Shown: piece after piece, positions 8,716 through 17,090 of the stretch
Numbering within the stretch: the first letter of the stretch is position 1
Layout: each line of letters opens with the position of its first letter
Assembly (NCBI GenBank): GCA_020634575.1
Contig: JACKBM010000040.1
Location: forward strand, 1 to 59,898
Reading direction: 5' to 3'
DNA length: 59,898 nt
Source: Ardenticatenales bacterium
GTDB lineage: Bacteria; Chloroflexota; Anaerolineae; Promineifilales; Promineifilaceae
The notes under the pieces: generated by a model
Databases searched by the model: none
The model's input: the letters and a program-made list of their open reading frames with translations, nothing else
Told to the model about the DNA's origin: nothing
Position numbers and translations under genes: made by a program

Positions 8716-9699
8716 ATGGCTACCCCATCCGCTCACCAAATCGACGGCTCCCTGGAAACCACTATCCCTCTCGCACCCCATGTTGTGCGCCGCCATTTGA
8801 GGGTAGCTGTCGCCAACCTGATCGCCATCGTACTCAGTCTGACTCTGATATTTCTGCTCAGGCAGCTTCTGGTCCTCTGGCTTATCATCATTTTTCTTGG
8901 CATGATTTTCCTGCCTACAGCCCTCCTCTTGTGGTGGCGGCATAGAAAACATCAGTTATTCCTCACCCCGCATGGCCTGCGTATTGTCCGGCAAGATGAA
9001 ACCATCGAGTTGAAATGGGCCGAGATCGATGCCATTTATTTGGACGTACCGAGCAATACGCTCATGTTGCACCGACCGGCCGGTGATGTCTACCTCCCGA
9101 TGAGCCAGATAGCCCAACCGGAAAATCTACGGGCAGATATTGAGGCCAGGCTCGCGCCCAACGCCACATCTGCAGAAGCGCAAAACGCCGCCTGGCCTCT
9201 TATCAACCAGTTTCGCCAGCTGGTCAGCCTGCCAGAATACAGCAGGAGCACACCTGTGCGGGCGGGTACCGGGGCAGCCTTTTTCGTCATGTTGTTGATC
9301 CTGCTCTTGATTCCGGCCATCATTGCCTACAACCAGGAGATCTGGCTTTGGTTTGGCGTTACCGGCATCGCCGGGGGCGTCCTTGTTTACGGGCTCTACC
9401 ATCAGCCACGTCAACTCAGCTTTAGCCAGGAAGGCATCCAGCTCCAGTTTCGGCGGCGCCAGGCCGGCATAGCCTGGGCTGACATAGAGGCGGTGCAGCT
9501 GCAGGGTGAAAGCTTCGTGCTTATCGGCAGTAAACGTAACCTCTCTATCCCCAACGAGAGACGCTGGCGCGGCGAGACAACACGGCGCGATATGCAAATC
9601 TACCTGACCGCCCAGCTCTGGGTCCGCCAAATTCCGGTGCGTAGGTCGTCGGTCGTAGGTCGTCAGGTGGGTCGCACCGGTTTCAGCTCTCAAACTTGA
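8716..9699 (+). CDS. Membrane protein with two PH-like cytoplasmic modules
   Basis: This 327-residue protein is not assigned to a named family with certainty. The ATG at 8716 is chosen because the earlier in-frame start lies inside the upstream repeat. A pair of hydrophobic segments at about 31-77 is followed by a basic RHRKHQLFLTPHGLRI module that resembles a bacterial PH-like domain (strand pattern LTPHGLRIVRQDETIELKWAEIDAI). A second hydrophobic pair at about 195-235 is followed by a second module of the same pattern (LSFSQEGIQLQFRRRQAGIAWADIEAV). The duplicated layout, with two membrane hairpins each followed by a PH-like domain, is clear. The last 22 residues are encoded by the downstream repeat element, so the natural C-terminus was probably altered by repeat insertion. 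Confidence 0.7.
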   Translation: MATPSAHQIDGSLETTIPLAPHVVRRHLRVAVANLIAIVLSLTLIFLLRQLLVLWLIIIFLGMIFLPTALLLWWRHRKHQLFLTPHGLRIVRQDETIELKWAEIDAIYLDVPSNTLMLHRPAGDVYLPMSQIAQPENLRADIEARLAPNATSAEAQNAAWPLINQFRQLVSLPEYSRSTPVRAGTGAAFFVMLLILLLIPAIIAYNQEIWLWFGVTGIAGGVLVYGLYHQPRQLSFSQEGIQLQFRRRQAGIAWADIEAVQLQGESFVLIGSKRNLSIPNERRWRGETTRRDMQIYLTAQLWVRQIPVRRSSVVGRQVGRTGFSSQT

Positions 9700-9757
9700 C
9701 TGACGCATAAAACCGGTGCAACCCACCTCTGCCAGCAAACCGGTGCGACCCACCGGG
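9664..9757. repeat. Intergenic repeat element, copy 2 (GGTGGGTCGCACCGG type)
   Basis: This is the same three-block arrangement as at 8578-8672: CAGGTGGGTCGCACCGGTTT, then AAAACCGGTGCAACCCACCT, then AAACCGGTGCGACCCACC. It overlaps the 3' end of the upstream gene and is preceded by short GTCGTAGGTCGTC tandem repeats (about 9640-9664). Confidence 0.8.
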
Positions 9758-9780
9758 CGTACGTACTAAAAAAAAGATGG

Positions 9781-9810
9781 TTGACAGCCACCGGCCGGTT
9801 ATGTTATCGT
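9781..9810 (+). promoter_or_regulatory. Predicted promoter of the leuS leader
   Basis: A consensus TTGACA (9781-9786) is followed after 18 bp by TATCGT (9805-9810), with an extended TG one base before the -10 (TGTTATCGT). The spacer contains a full ACCGGCCGGT palindrome (9790-9799). Transcription would begin near 9817. This is a motif match only. Confidence 0.5.
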
Positions 9811-9851
9811 CCCCGTCAGCAAAAATGGCTACGGCCAACTGATTAATTATC

Positions 9852-9914
9852 ATGAAACCAACTATCAACCAACGACTTCGACTTTCGCTACGCAATAAGG
9901 ATTTGCGCTGTTGA
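9852..9914 (+). CDS. Candidate Leu/Arg-rich leader peptide upstream of leuS (20 codons)
   Basis: An ATG-initiated frame of 20 codons lies about 35 nt after the predicted transcription start and 43 nt before a strong intrinsic terminator. It encodes a peptide with four leucines and five arginines in 20 residues; the core reads QRLRLSLRNKDLRC. Leucine codons are CTT, CTT, CTA and TTG. Position, size and leucine content fit a ribosome-mediated attenuator of the leucyl-tRNA synthetase gene. No strong Shine-Dalgarno precedes it, and a competing antiterminator stem was not identified. The arginine content may be chance or may mean that a different amino acid is sensed. Confidence 0.4.
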   Translation: MKPTINQRLRLSLRNKDLRC

Positions 9915-9956
9915 AGGTCGCCTGTCGCCGGTTGAAACGCTAACGAGCTGATTCAA

Positions 9957-9991
9957 GCCACGGGTCCCTTCACCCCGTGGCTTTTTCTTTT
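9957..9991 (+). terminator. Intrinsic terminator 1 in the leuS leader
   Basis: GCCACGGG (9957-9964) pairs perfectly with CCCGTGGC (9974-9981) around a 9-nt loop and is followed by TTTTTCTTTT. This is a strong rho-independent terminator placed before leuS, as expected for attenuation. Confidence 0.8.
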
Positions 9992-9995
9992 CTCA

Positions 9996-10035
9996 GGCCA
10001 GGGGCAGCGCCCGTGGCCTTTTTTGTTCTTTTTTT
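9996..10035 (+). terminator. Intrinsic terminator 2 in the leuS leader
   Basis: GGCCAGGGGC (9996-10005) pairs with GCCCGTGGCC (10009-10018), with one internal mismatch and a 3-nt loop, and is followed by a run of T broken only by GTTC. It lies five bases after the first terminator, so the two act in tandem. Confidence 0.75.
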
Positions 10036-10039
10036 CGGA

Positions 10040-10240
10040 AACATGGACCGCACAGAAACAAGTGAGCTGGGAAATGACACAAGCTGACCAACAATTCGCC
10101 AACAGAATAGGCGCTTTTCACAGCAGGAGCTGGTCAGCAGTCCGCGCCCAACAGCAGTTTCCTCGGAGCGTCGCAACCCGCCTGGTTGCAACTGGAGGTG
10201 TTATCACGGGGGTCGCTTATGCCGCCGCCGTGTTCTTGCT
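10040..10240 (+). ncRNA. Candidate structured leader RNA before leuS (T-box-reminiscent, unproven)
   Basis: Several complementary segments occur here. GGAC (10045-10048) can pair with GTCC (10140-10143). GCTGACC (10083-10089) pairs with GGTCAGC (10132-10138). An inner CGCC/GGCG hairpin sits between them, and a GCAAC/GTTGC hairpin lies further on. A stretch AACTGGAGGTGTTATCACGG follows, which recalls a T-box antiterminator but lacks the required TGGNACC. leuS is a frequent T-box target, which is why this was considered. The fold is visible; the class is not established. The region up to 10343 shows nothing else. Confidence 0.3.
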
Positions 10241-10343
10241 CGCGACACGGGAAATCGTGTCCTTTGATAAGTCAACCTAAACATCAGACTGAAATGGAGA
10301 AATGCCCCGGTTTGAAGATCGACGCGGAGACAAGAAGAATTTT

Positions 10344-10472
10344 GCCACGGATTAGCACGGATTAAACACGGATTTTTTGGGAACTGATAGAAAGCCTATC
10401 GCCCATCAAACCAGCCAGCTAAACGAGGCCCAACAAGAAATAATCCGTGGAAATCCGTGCCAATCCGTGGCA
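10344..10472. repeat. CCACGGATT-type hairpin repeat directly upstream of leuS
   Basis: The left arm reads GCCACGGATTAGCACGGATT plus a third ACACGGATT. The right arm contains the complementary AATCCGTGG, AAATCCGTGC and CAATCCGTGGC. The copy ends 10 bases before the leuS start codon, so the hairpin would sit in the 5' leader of the mRNA. Related copies are at 35205, 54521 and 55968. Confidence 0.85.
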
Positions 10473-10481
10473 AAAAAAGAC

Positions 10482-12932
10482 ATGAGCAAGAAAAACTACA
10501 ACTTCGAACAATGGGAAACCCGCTACCGGCCTTACTGGCAGGAGATCGGCCTGTACCGTACCGGGACAGATCCAGAAAAGCCCAAGCATTACATCCTGGA
10601 CTACTTCCCCTACCCGTCTGGCGATGGCCTGTCTCTGGGCCATTGCCGCAACTACGTCCCCACCTGCGTCTCGACCCGCTACCTGCGGCGCAAGGGCTAC
10701 AACGTCCTGCATCCGATGGGTTGGGATGCCTTTGGCCTGCCGGCAGAAAACTACGCCATCCGCTTTAGTCGCCATCCCCGCGAGACGACGGCGCAGCAGG
10801 CTGCCAACTACAAGCGGCAACTGCAACTGGTCGAATGCGCCTACGATTGGGAGAAGGAGATCAACTCCACCGATCCCGATTATTACCGCTGGACCCAGTG
10901 GTTTTTCAAACTGCTGTTCGACCGCGGCCTGGCCTACCAGGCGTACGGCAGCCAATGGTGGTGCCCCGATTGCCAGACCATCCTGGCCAATGAGCAGGTT
11001 GAGGACGGCCATTGCTGGCGCTGCGACAGCGAAGTGGTCAAGCGCGAGATGAAACAATGGTATTTCCGCATTACTAATTACGCAGATGAACTGCTGGCCG
11101 ACCTGGAACTGGTGGATTGGCCCGAGCCGATCAAACAGATGCAGCGCAACTGGATCGGCCGCAGCGAAGGCACGACGATTCAGTTCCAGGCGGGCGACCA
11201 GACCATCCCTGTTTTCACCACCCGGCCGGACACGCTGTTCGGCGTCACCTTCCTGTCGATTGCGCCGGAGCATCCGCTGGTTGGCCCGATCACCACGGCG
11301 GCGCAGCGGGAGGCCGTGGGCGCCTATGTCGCCATCAGCCGGCGGCGCAGCGAGATCGACCGGCTGGCAACCAGCGACGAGAAGAGCGGCGTCTTCAGCG
11401 GGGCGTACGCAACCCACCCACTGACCGGCGCGGCGGTACCGATCTGGATTGCCGACTACGTTCTGCCCGGCTATGGCAGCGGCGCAGTGATGGGTGTACC
11501 GGCCCACGACAGCCGGGACTTCGCCTTCGCGGCGCGCTACGAGCTGCCCGTGGTTCAAGTGGTGACGCCAGAGGGGGCAGAAACGACACTGACCGAGGCG
11601 TACACGGCTTATGGCGTGTTGGTGAATTCCGGCCGGTTCACCGGGCTGGCCTCCCACAACGCCATCGAACAGATAAACGACGAGCTGACTGCGCGCGGCC
11701 AGGGCCGGCGCGAAATTAGCTACAAAATGCGCGACTGGTTAATTTCCCGGCAGCGCTACTGGGGCGCGCCAATCCCCATCGTCCACTGCGAATCGTGCGG
11801 GCCAGTGGCTGTGCCTGAGAGCGATCTGCCGGTGCGGCTGCCGGAAATTGCGGATTATGCCCCGGCCGGTGACGGCCGCTCCCCCCTGGCCAAAGTTGAC
11901 GACTGGGTCAACACAACCTGCCCGACCTGCGGCGGCCCGGCCCGGCGCGAGACAGACACGATGGACGGTTTTGCCTGTTCCTCCTGGTACTTCCTGCGCT
12001 TTCCCAACCCGGACTATGAGAACGGCGCCTTCGACCCCGAAGCGGTCCGTTACTGGCTGCCGGTTGATACCTACGTTGGCGGCGCGGAACATGCGGTCAT
12101 GCACCTGCTGTACGCCCGCTTCTGGACCAAGGTGCTGCATGATGCCGGCCACATCAACTTCGTCGAGCCATTCAGCCGGCTGCGCAACCAGGGCGTGCTG
12201 CACGCGCCCGATGGCAACCGCATGTCCAAATCACGGGGCAACGTCATCACTCCGGACGAGGTCATCGCCCGGCATGGCACCGATGCGCTGCGAACCTACA
12301 TCGTCTTTCTGGGGCCGTTTGAAGGGAATGTGAGCTGGTCGGAACAGGATATCAAGGGGGTCACCCGCTTCCTGGAGCGCTTCTGGGCCCTGGCTGCGGA
12401 CACGGTGGACCGGCCGGAACCGGCCGGGCCGGACAAAGCGGCCGAAATGGCGCTGATCAAAGAGATGCACCGAACCATCGCCGCCTTTTCAGAGGACATG
12501 GACCAGTATAAGTTCAATACCGCCGTGGCCAAGCTGATGGGCTGGCTGAACAGCCTGTACGCGGCGGCTGACGGGGCCGTGCGTCCGGCAGTCTGGCGCG
12601 AGGTCATCAGTACGTTTGCCCAGTTGCTGTCGCCGCTGGCTCCGTTTGTGACTGAGGCCGTGTGGCGCGAACTGCTGGGCCAGGCGGACTCCGTCCACGA
12701 GCAGCCCTGGCCGACGTTTGATCCGGGGCTGGCGACTGTGGACGAGGTGACGGTGGTGGTACAGGTGAATGGGAAGGTGCGGAGCAAGCTGGTGTTACCG
12801 GCCGGTTCGCCCGACGACGCCCTGCGCCAGACCGCCCTGGCCGACGACAAGGTGGCCAGTCAGATCAACGGGCAGACCATCCAGCGCGTGATCATCGTCC
12901 CCGACAAACTGGTCAACATCGTGGTCAACTGA
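10482..12932 (+). CDS. leuS: Leucyl-tRNA synthetase
   Basis: LeuRS charges tRNA-Leu in the cytoplasm. The chosen ATG at 10482 gives 816 residues (MSKKNYNFEQWETRYRPYWQ), normal for bacterial LeuRS. The longer frame from 10377 would be translated from the repeat hairpin and is rejected. The class I HIGH-equivalent (GLSLGHCRNY) lies at about residue 48-57 and the KMSKS-equivalent (NRMSKSRGN) at about 578-586. Zinc-ribbon cysteines are present (CPDCQTI and CWRCD near 165-185; CESCG and CPTCGG near 435-490). The editing domain carries the TTRPDTLFG threonine-rich motif at about 247-255, and the anticodon-binding and C-terminal domains are complete. A long leader with a candidate leader peptide and two terminators precedes it, suggesting control by leucine or charged tRNA. 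Confidence 0.97.
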   Translation: MSKKNYNFEQWETRYRPYWQEIGLYRTGTDPEKPKHYILDYFPYPSGDGLSLGHCRNYVPTCVSTRYLRRKGYNVLHPMGWDAFGLPAENYAIRFSRHPRETTAQQAANYKRQLQLVECAYDWEKEINSTDPDYYRWTQWFFKLLFDRGLAYQAYGSQWWCPDCQTILANEQVEDGHCWRCDSEVVKREMKQWYFRITNYADELLADLELVDWPEPIKQMQRNWIGRSEGTTIQFQAGDQTIPVFTTRPDTLFGVTFLSIAPEHPLVGPITTAAQREAVGAYVAISRRRSEIDRLATSDEKSGVFSGAYATHPLTGAAVPIWIADYVLPGYGSGAVMGVPAHDSRDFAFAARYELPVVQVVTPEGAETTLTEAYTAYGVLVNSGRFTGLASHNAIEQINDELTARGQGRREISYKMRDWLISRQRYWGAPIPIVHCESCGPVAVPESDLPVRLPEIADYAPAGDGRSPLAKVDDWVNTTCPTCGGPARRETDTMDGFACSSWYFLRFPNPDYENGAFDPEAVRYWLPVDTYVGGAEHAVMHLLYARFWTKVLHDAGHINFVEPFSRLRNQGVLHAPDGNRMSKSRGNVITPDEVIARHGTDALRTYIVFLGPFEGNVSWSEQDIKGVTRFLERFWALAADTVDRPEPAGPDKAAEMALIKEMHRTIAAFSEDMDQYKFNTAVAKLMGWLNSLYAAADGAVRPAVWREVISTFAQLLSPLAPFVTEAVWRELLGQADSVHEQPWPTFDPGLATVDEVTVVVQVNGKVRSKLVLPAGSPDDALRQTALADDKVASQINGQTIQRVIIVPDKLVNIVVN

Positions 12933-12942
12933 GGGGTTGGCT

Positions 12943-13069
12943 AACCCGTCGGGTCGGGCAACCCGTCGGGTTGGGCAACCTGTCAGGTTGGTAGGACCTG
13001 TCAGGTTGGTAGGACCTGTCAGGTTGGTAGGACCTGTCAGGTTGGAGGGCGGCTCGCCGCCCTCCAACC
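12943..13069. repeat. Cluster of ACCYGTCRGGT palindromes with an 18-bp tandem array and terminal hairpin
   Basis: Two ACCCGTCGGGT copies are followed by four tandem 18-bp units beginning ACCTGTCAGGTTGG (12978, 12996, 13014, 13032). A perfect 13-bp stem follows: GGTTGGAGGGCGG, loop CTCG, then its complement (about 13040-13069). Each palindrome keeps its symmetry although the bases differ between the two forms. The cluster fills the gap between the convergent leuS and propeller genes, so it may also act as a bidirectional terminator, but no T run is present. Confidence 0.75.
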
Positions 13070-13079
13070 TCATGGGTAG

Positions 13080-14441
13080 CTACTCTGCCGACGTGACGGC
13101 ATAAACGGTGCCGTCATAGCTGCCGAAGATGACGAGGTTGTCACCGATGGCGATAGAGCTGCCGACAAAGCCGCCGGTCGCCTGCTGCCAGCGCAGGGCG
13201 CCGGTGGCGGCGTCCAGGGCGTAGACGTTACCGTCGTCGCTGCCGACGTAGACGGTATCGCCGGCGACGCTGGGTGAGCCGTAAACCTCTTTCTCAGCTT
13301 CAAACTGCCAGCGAATGGCGCCGCTGGCCCGATCCAGGGCGTACAGGTTGCGGTCCAGGTTGCCGACGTAGATCGTGTCTTCGGTCACGGCAGCCGACGA
13401 AACAAACTGGGCCGAGAATTCGGCGCTCCAGAGGATCGCGCCGTTCTCAGCATCCATGGCGTAGAAGTTGCCGCCAAAATCACCCATGTAGATGATGCCG
13501 TCCAAAATTGCCGCTGAGGCGAAGACCCGGCCAACCATCTTGTAGCTCCATTTCAGCTCGCCAGTGACGCCATCCACAGCATGGAACAGGCCGGCGCGGT
13601 CGGCAACGTAGACGGTACTGTTGTAGACGGCGGGCGACGCTTCGGCGATGCCGGTCATTGTGTATTGCCAGATGAGAGCGCCGTTGCTTGCATCCAAAGC
13701 GACCAGCCGCTCATTCTCGAAGCCAGTGTAGAGGATGCCGTCCGCATAAGCGGGCGAAACGATGCTGCGGATGTTGTTGTTGGGCCGGTATTGCCAGAGC
13801 AACTCACCGCTGGTCGCGTCAAGGGCAAAAACGCCACTCGAGCTGCCGACAAACACATAGCCATCGGCCACTGTCGGCGACGAGAAAATGTTGCCGCTGA
13901 GATCGGTTTGCCACAATTGCTCACCAGTGGCCGCGTCTACGGCGTGAAGATGCCGGTCGTCACTACCGAAGTAGACAACGCCATCGGCCAGGGCCGGCGA
14001 GGAGTGGACCTCGCCGCCGCTGACAAACTGCCAGGCCAGCGTCGCCGGCCCCGGCACGCCGGTGGCAGAGTAAACGCCGGTGTGTTGCAGGTTGCCGCGG
14101 TACATCGGGATGGGCACCAGGGTATCCAGCGCTGCCAGCCGGGCGGCTATCTCCGCAGCAGTGAGATTTGGCGCCGGTGTCGGCGTCTGGGTTGGGCGTG
14201 GGGTCATGGTTGGTACCTCCGTGGGGGCGGCTGTGGGCGTCTCGGTCGGCTCAGCTGTGGCTGTCGGCGCGGTAGTTGCCGTCGGCGGGCTGGTTTCCGT
14301 CGGTGCAACCGTGGGTTCTGTCGTGGCGACCGCCAGCTCCGACGGGGCGTCTGTGGGCTCCGGTAGTTCCCCGGACCCGCACGCGACCAGAGCCAGCAGC
14401 GCCAGCCCCACGACAACTGTTATCATTCTGGACCATTTCAT
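13080..14441 (-). CDS. Lipoprotein with PQQ-type beta-propeller repeats
   Basis: The protein is exported and lipid-anchored: a hydrophobic signal ending in the lipobox LVAC is followed by a 70-residue Thr/Pro/Glu linker and then by seven or more PQQ-type WD-like blades. Each blade follows the pattern D-G-V/I-Y-x-G-S/N-x-D-xx-L/V-Y-A-L-D-A-xx-G-x-L-xW, for example VYFGSDDRHLHAVDAATGEQLWQ and VYVGSDDGNVYALDAATGALRWQ. Such propellers act as scaffolds or sensors rather than as quinoprotein dehydrogenases when catalytic residues are lacking, as seems the case here. GGAG lies nine bases before the ATG at 14441, so that start is preferred over 14456, which adds five residues. It is convergent with leuS. 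Confidence 0.88.
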   Translation of the reverse strand: MKWSRMITVVVGLALLALVACGSGELPEPTDAPSELAVATTEPTVAPTETSPPTATTAPTATAEPTETPTAAPTEVPTMTPRPTQTPTPAPNLTAAEIAARLAALDTLVPIPMYRGNLQHTGVYSATGVPGPATLAWQFVSGGEVHSSPALADGVVYFGSDDRHLHAVDAATGEQLWQTDLSGNIFSSPTVADGYVFVGSSSGVFALDATSGELLWQYRPNNNIRSIVSPAYADGILYTGFENERLVALDASNGALIWQYTMTGIAEASPAVYNSTVYVADRAGLFHAVDGVTGELKWSYKMVGRVFASAAILDGIIYMGDFGGNFYAMDAENGAILWSAEFSAQFVSSAAVTEDTIYVGNLDRNLYALDRASGAIRWQFEAEKEVYGSPSVAGDTVYVGSDDGNVYALDAATGALRWQQATGGFVGSSIAIGDNLVIFGSYDGTVYAVTSAE

Positions 14442-14690
14442 CTTTTTGATCTCCATTTACATCAAATAGGAAAGCCAAACGAGGCAGGCAGGGATTTCAG
14501 ACTGACGCATATCGGCGTAAGCCGAGCCAACCCCATTCGCTACACTCACAAGGTGGCCCTTGCAACCGGCCATCTTGATCAGGGACAGGTAAACCGCGGT
14601 CCATTCATGTTATGATCAGGCGTAGCGAAAAAATGGTGCTGATTCGTACCAAAGCCGTACCAACAAGGAGTTCACTGGCCCTGGCCGCCC

Positions 14691-17057
14691 ATGAATAGCC
14701 CATCTGATCCGGATCAATTTGCCACTGTCCTGGAACGGTTTGTCGGCCGCTCGGCCTACACGCCGGGCCAGCTGGCCGGCCTGGCGGCGCTGCCCAAGAC
14801 GACGATCGTCAACTGGCTCAATGGGCGGGTACGGCGACCGCGGGAGTGGCAGGGGGTGGCGGCGCTGGCGGTGGCACTGCGGCTGACAGAGGCCGAAGCA
14901 GATGAGCTCCTGGCCGCCGCCGGGCAGCCGGCCATTCGCGAGCTGCGCCTGCTGGCTACGGCGCCATCGGACCGGGAGCTGCTGGCTCATTTTGCGCAGA
15001 CGGTGACCCGGCCTGAGCCACAGGTGCCGTTCCAGGCAATCCCTCTACCGCCCTATTTTGTGGGACGTGAGGAAGAATTGTCGCGATTAAAGGAAGCGTT
15101 GACAGCACCGGGACACAACAGCCTTTACGCCCTCGTCGGCATGGCCGGCGCCGGCAAAACCAGCCTGGCGGCCCAGCTTGCCTATCAGCTGCGCGACCAA
15201 TTTGTCGATGGCGTCTTGTGGGCCCGGCTGGATAGCTCCGATGCGTTGGCTATCCTGGCTACTTTTGCCGCCGCCTACGGGCGGGATGTCAGCCATTTGC
15301 CGGATGTGGCCAGCCGCAGCCGGGTGGTGCGCGAGTTGCTGATGCCGAAACAGACGCTGATCGTGCTGGACAATGCGGAGACCAGCGAGCAGATTGAGCC
15401 GCTGCTGCCGCCGACCGGCCGGTGCGCCGTCCTCATTACCAGCCGCCGTCAGGACCTGGCCAGCCTCGCCGGCGCCCGCCGCTTTGAAATCACGCCATTT
15501 AGCGACGATGAAGCCGCCCTGGCGCTGTTCAGCCGCATCCTGGGGCCGGAACGGGCTGCGCAGGCGGCGGCAACGCTCAGGCAGATCGCCGCCCAATTGG
15601 GCCATCTGCCACTGGCGCTGGTCATCGCCGCCAGCCGGCTGGCGTACGAGCCCCACTGGCAGCCAGCCGACCTGGCCCGCCGCCTGGCTGACGCCAGCCG
15701 CCGCCTGCCCGCACTAAACTTTGAGACGCAGAATGTGGCCAGCTCCTTTGCCCTCAGCTACGAACGTCTGGAGGACAGCGGCCGCCGTTTGCTGGCCGCC
15801 GCCGGCACCCTGAGCCGGCAATCTTTTGGTCTGGCCACGGTTGCGGCTCTGGCCAGGCTGGACGAGGAAGAGGCTGAGGCGGGGCTACGCCAGCTGTTCA
15901 GCCTGTCGTTGCTGGGGCTGGAGGGGACCGGCCGGTATCGGCTACACCCCCTCCTGCATGATTTTGCCCGGGGGCTAAGCGACGAGGCGGCCAGCACGCC
16001 TGGCTTCGTCACATACTGGCACGATTTTGCCGCTCGCCATCGCCATGCGTTCACCAGCCTGGACGCGGAGCTGGGCCACCTGGAGCTAGCGCTGGAACGC
16101 GCGTTGCGAGCGGGTCTGTCCGCGCCGGCCTGGCAGTTGTTGAATAATCTGATACCGTTTCTGATCGGCCGGGGTCGTTTTGCCCAGGCTGAGGCATGGC
16201 TGCAAAAAACGCGAGCCGTGGCTGTAGCCGCAGCGGATCTCACCGGCCAGAGCAGGCTGCTGTTACGGCTGGGCCAGCTAGCGCAGCAACAGCAGCAACT
16301 CGACAGCGCCTGGCATTTCCTGAGCGAAGGGCTGGCGCTGGCCCGGCAGCAAGGGGACGAGATGCAGACGGCCCGCTGCCTGGCTGAACTGGGCATCGTC
16401 CACAACTGCCGGGGCGAATACGACGACGCCCGTGAAAAACTGGAGGCGGCGCTGCCGGTGCTCCGGCCGGCAGAGAGTGATGATTGCCTCTTGCACCTGC
16501 TGGAGGAGCTGGGCATCCTGGCGATGCTGGCCGGGGATCGAGCGACCGCACAGGCTTATTATCAGGAAGGGCTGGCTGTCGCCGAGGTTCAGGGCAATCA
16601 GGCTGAAATGGCCATGATGCTGAAAGGGTTGGGCACCATCAGCTACCTCGAGGGAAACCTGGCAGGCGCCGCGATCACGTTGCAACAAGGTTACGAGATA
16701 GCCTGGACAGCGGCCTTCCAGAAGGGGCTGATGCTACTGGAAAACAACCTGGCCGTTCTCGCCTGGATGGAAGGAGAACGTGATGTGGCGGCGGGCCGCT
16801 TTGAGGCAGCCAGCCTGATCGCCGAGCAGCTCGATGACAGTAAGAGCCAGGCTCTTATTCAGAGCAATCTGATCAACCTGGCCTTGCAGCGAGGGCAGGT
16901 AGTGGACGCCAGGCAACGCCTGGACACGTTGCTGGCGCTGAGCGAGCGTCAGGGCTGGCCGGACGCCATTGCAGCGGTCCAGACAACCCTGGTCGCATTG
17001 ACGAGCAATCCTGAACAAGCCCAGTCAGAGGCTGACCGGCTGCGCATGTTTATCTGA
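14691..17057 (+). CDS. HTH-NB-ARC-TPR protein (STAND NTPase, NLR-like regulator)
   Basis: This 788-residue STAND ATPase has an N-terminal helix-turn-helix region (about 10-75; KTTIVNWLNGRVRRPREWQG is typical of an XRE-like recognition helix). A linker leads to FVGREEELSRL at about 123. The nucleotide-binding domain has Walker A GMAGAGKTS (about 143-151), Walker B TLIVLDNAE (about 223-231), a TSR sensor (about 250) and a GLPL-like GHLPLAL. Eight or so TPR-like helical repeats cover the C-terminal half (about 430-770). Known family behaviour is signal-induced oligomerisation; related proteins act as transcription regulators or, in some lineages, antiphage sensors. No effector domain other than the HTH is visible, so a regulator is the likelier role. 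An MBL hydrolase gene follows after 33 bp. Confidence 0.85.
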   Translation: MNSPSDPDQFATVLERFVGRSAYTPGQLAGLAALPKTTIVNWLNGRVRRPREWQGVAALAVALRLTEAEADELLAAAGQPAIRELRLLATAPSDRELLAHFAQTVTRPEPQVPFQAIPLPPYFVGREEELSRLKEALTAPGHNSLYALVGMAGAGKTSLAAQLAYQLRDQFVDGVLWARLDSSDALAILATFAAAYGRDVSHLPDVASRSRVVRELLMPKQTLIVLDNAETSEQIEPLLPPTGRCAVLITSRRQDLASLAGARRFEITPFSDDEAALALFSRILGPERAAQAAATLRQIAAQLGHLPLALVIAASRLAYEPHWQPADLARRLADASRRLPALNFETQNVASSFALSYERLEDSGRRLLAAAGTLSRQSFGLATVAALARLDEEEAEAGLRQLFSLSLLGLEGTGRYRLHPLLHDFARGLSDEAASTPGFVTYWHDFAARHRHAFTSLDAELGHLELALERALRAGLSAPAWQLLNNLIPFLIGRGRFAQAEAWLQKTRAVAVAAADLTGQSRLLLRLGQLAQQQQQLDSAWHFLSEGLALARQQGDEMQTARCLAELGIVHNCRGEYDDAREKLEAALPVLRPAESDDCLLHLLEELGILAMLAGDRATAQAYYQEGLAVAEVQGNQAEMAMMLKGLGTISYLEGNLAGAAITLQQGYEIAWTAAFQKGLMLLENNLAVLAWMEGERDVAAGRFEAASLIAEQLDDSKSQALIQSNLINLALQRGQVVDARQRLDTLLALSERQGWPDAIAAVQTTLVALTSNPEQAQSEADRLRMFI

Positions 17058-17090
17058 CGTCGCCATCAAGAGTACGGTACAATCGCCGCT

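Noticed and set aside
10040..10240. Firm T-box call upstream of leuS
   Set aside because: The TGGNACC antiterminator bulge is absent (TGTTATC), and I could not place a specifier loop with confidence. It is listed only as a structured leader.
10023..10280. 85-codon plus-strand frame in the leuS leader
   Set aside because: It begins at TTG inside the terminator T-run and crosses paired stems. There is no ribosome site and no likeness to a protein family.
10419..11657. 412-codon minus-strand frame inside leuS
   Set aside because: It is antisense to a certain gene, with no motifs and no ribosome site.
12978..13049. Tandem 18-bp repeats as a possible CRISPR array
   Set aside because: The units are directly adjacent without unique spacers, and no cas genes are in the window.
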